This document shows positions 42,650 to 43,738 of a stretch of DNA of 43,738 nt, piece by piece; positions within the stretch are counted from its first letter, which is position 1, and the number at the start of each line of letters is the position of its first letter. The DNA is from Prochlorococcus sp. AG-670-O17. GTDB taxonomy: Bacteria; Cyanobacteriota; Cyanobacteriia; PCC-6307; Cyanobiaceae. Location: contig QCTC01000001.1 of assembly GCA_003211315.1 (NCBI GenBank), positions 1 through 43,738 on the forward strand. The letters run 5' to 3'. A model generated the notes under the pieces. The model made no database searches and was not told the DNA's origin. It was given only the letters and a program-made list of their open reading frames with translations. A program made the position numbers and the translations under genes.

Positions 42650-43498
42650 ATTAATGGGTCACAGCTAGGACCTAGATTACTAATTAAATTCCTTCAAGAT
42701 GCAGCTGGAAGGGGTGATCTAGATCCATGGGACATTGATGTTATAAGTGTTATAGATACTTTTTTAGAGCAGTTTAATCATGATTTACAATATTCATCTA
42801 ATGATCAAATTTCATATCAAAAAGACTTATCTGAGACAAGTGAAGCATTTTTTGCCGCCTCTGTATTAGTTAATTTAAAAGCTCAAGTTTTAGAATCTGA
42901 TGTATTTCAAGAAGAAACATTAGATTTTGAAGAAGAAATTGGGATGGAGGATCAAGAATGGATTAATCAAGAATTTGATATACCAAAATATCCTGAAAAA
43001 TATTTAAGAAGAAGATCTGTAGCTCAACCCGTTATTAAACGTACATCAACATTAGGAGAACTTGTTAGTCAACTAGAATCTATTGCAGAAATAATTGAAA
43101 CGCAAGATCTTTTGCTTATGAAAAGGAAAAGAAATAAAAAATATTCTGATAAGGTTTTGATCTCTAAAGTTCAATCTTTAGCACATCGCGAAAAGCTTCC
43201 TGAAACAACTAAAGCACTTGGCAAGTTTCTTGATGGATGGGAAAAGGCTTTACAATGGACTGATTTTGAATATTTAGTTAATAAATGGCAGACAGTAGTA
43301 AAAAGTGATTTAGACAAAGATAGATTGGGGGTATTTTGGGCTTTGTTATTTTTATCATCAGAAAATAAAATTGAATTAAAACAACAATATTCTCTCTATG
43401 GCCCAATACAAATTAAAAGGATTATTCCAGATGGAGGATTAGCTCAATTACCTATTGAAAATCTTGAGGTTTCAGAAGCTTCTTCGACTGCTGCTTAG
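42650..43498 (+). CDS. scpA: Segregation and condensation protein A (start uncertain, no ATG/GTG/TTG in frame)
   Basis: Frame of the 42944 ORF stays open to 42611; GSQLGPRLLIKFLQDAAGRGDLDPWDIDVISVIDTFLEQF...AFFAASVLVNLKAQVLE precedes the track start. Confidence 0.82.
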   Translation: MNGSQLGPRLLIKFLQDAAGRGDLDPWDIDVISVIDTFLEQFNHDLQYSSNDQISYQKDLSETSEAFFAASVLVNLKAQVLESDVFQEETLDFEEEIGMEDQEWINQEFDIPKYPEKYLRRRSVAQPVIKRTSTLGELVSQLESIAEIIETQDLLLMKRKRNKKYSDKVLISKVQSLAHREKLPETTKALGKFLDGWEKALQWTDFEYLVNKWQTVVKSDLDKDRLGVFWALLFLSSENKIELKQQYSLYGPIQIKRIIPDGGLAQLPIENLEVSEASSTAA

Positions 43499-43548
43499 TA
43501 GTAAAAGAGCAATAAAGTATAATCTTTAAAAAGAGGTATATAGAGCTG

Positions 43549-43738
43549 ATGAAGGCAATGATACTTGCAGCAGGCAAAGGAACTCGCGTTCAGCCAATAA
43601 CGCATATTATTCCTAAACCAATGATTCCTATTTTACAAAAACCTGTGATGGAATTCCTCTTAGAACTGTTAAAAGAGCACGGTTTTAAAGAAATAATGGT
43701 AAACGTTTCTCATCTTGCTGAGGAAATTGAAAACTACT
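43549..43738 (+). CDS. Sugar-nucleotidyltransferase family protein, truncated by window end
   Basis: MKAMILAAGKGTRVQPITHIIPKPMIPILQKPVMEFLLELLKEHGFKEIMVNVSHLAEEIEN. Confidence 0.88.
   Translation, partial: MKAMILAAGKGTRVQPITHIIPKPMIPILQKPVMEFLLELLKEHGFKEIMVNVSHLAEEIENY

Overview
The window looks like Prochlorococcus (high-light type, AT-rich), judged from gene content and protein style. Most of it is ordinary core genome: riboflavin/pterin genes, aroK, rbfA-hemD, zds, ndhO, cysK, rpaA, holB-tmk, a Cu P-type ATPase, ycf3, radA, rpaB-plsX-fabH-fabD-plsC, tsaB, ycf34, cca, crtB-pds, ndhM, a LysR regulator, ndhF-ndhD, scpA and a truncated nucleotidyltransferase. The exception is a 3.85 kb accessory island at 14.70-18.56 kb, immediately 3' of tRNA-Asn(GTT). 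The tRNA 3' end (CGCCCGGGGA) occurs four times in direct orientation (14704, 15698, 17500, 18547) and cuts the island into three units of about 1.0, 1.8 and 1.05 kb. Unit 1 encodes an AlpA/excisionase-like HTH protein and a DUF805-SHOCT-like membrane protein. Unit 2 encodes a TPR protein with an internal TGA. Unit 3 is a decayed copy of unit 1. Each unit has the same right-end layout: two exact tandem 11-bp repeats (a different sequence in each unit), then 32-34 bp, then AGTCA, then exactly 30 bp, then the tRNA core. The left ends carry ~10-bp-phased TCAAG/TCATG motifs and a terminator hairpin. This resembles a lambda-type attP arm layout on recombinase-less mini-elements, and I consider it the candidate undescribed system here. 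It may be related to the tRNA-targeting tycheposons known in Prochlorococcus. Secondary observations include a ~120-aa repetitive N-terminal extension on PlsX, scpA without a canonical start codon, and divergent ycf34/cca with overlapping start codons. All family assignments are from reading the sequence; no database search was run.
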